Below, piece after piece: positions 30,347-30,390 of a stretch of DNA of 30,390 bases. The notes below the pieces were generated by a model. It saw nothing but the letters and a program-made list of their open reading frames with translations, made no database searches and was not told where the DNA came from. A program made the position numbers and the translations under genes. Source of the DNA: a virus; IMG/VR virus record IMGVR_UViG_3300030329_000805, positions 1-30,390 of that record; one strand, written 5' to 3'. Numbering within the stretch: position 1 is the first letter of the stretch; each line of letters starts with the position of its first letter.

Positions 30347-30390
30347 TAGCGTTGTAACTCTAAGCTTAGACTTAGCTGGCCTTGCGTAAG

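Noticed and set aside
1-30390. tRNA genes, CRISPR arrays, insertion sequences, attachment sites
   Set aside because: No cloverleaf with T-loop consensus, no spaced direct repeats, no transposase and no terminal inverted repeats were seen; the few gaps over 80 bases are described in the features.

Overview
The window reads as part of the genome of a tailed bacterial virus, most likely a short-tailed (podovirus-like) marine phage. No bacterial housekeeping gene is present, genes are packed with 1-60 base overlaps, and the replication set is T7-like: gp2.5-type SSB, primase-helicase, family A polymerase and endonuclease I. It also carries its own class I ribonucleotide reductase and a string of small phage-only genes. 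The mix recalls marine podoviruses such as the roseophage SIO1 and HMO-2011 groups, but that placement is inference. No RNA polymerase, capsid, portal, terminase or integrase gene lies in the window. The host is unknown; ribosome binding sites are classical AAGGAG/GGAGG, so it is a bacterium.

Plus strand, 1-14095: the end of the late (virion and lysis) operon. It opens inside a very long Gln/Asn/Ala-rich protein whose residues 209-802 are 54 exact, uninterrupted 11-residue repeats. Next come a protein with a cationic, membrane-active-looking N-terminus, an acidic protein, an 830-residue protein and a 1,895-residue protein with a C-terminal lytic-transglycosylase-like domain. By order and size the last group resembles the T7 gp14-gp15-gp16 ejection proteins. 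Two tiny coiled-coil genes, a GTA-type holin and four small genes end the operon.

Minus strand, 30390-14097: the early/middle region, transcribed right to left and meeting the late operon tail to tail with a one-base gap. From the right: a terminator, a membrane protein, a basic peptide, a terminator-like hairpin, a broken small ORF, conserved phage small genes, a secreted SleB-type cell wall hydrolase and a 47-residue zinc-ribbon gene. A strong promoter (TTGACA-17-TAGAAT) overlapped by a 19-base palindrome then drives a DUF932-like gene, which is followed by a terminator. Beyond it lie the replication and recombination genes: small genes, SSB, primase-helicase, polymerase, a GIY-YIG-type protein, a Cas4-like nuclease and endonuclease I. 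Nucleotide metabolism follows: nrdA, a 2OG-Fe(II) oxygenase-like gene and nrdB.

Main points beyond routine annotation: the 54-unit hendecad array with Asn at the third position in 34 units; two minus-strand genes, one of them endonuclease I, that appear to start at AUU with a good Shine-Dalgarno and the same stop/start overlap; an ORF interrupted by an in-frame UGA; and a promoter pair next to the lysin gene, one member pointing antisense through it. Ten further genes or gene remnants of 41-59 codons were found by reading frames directly.
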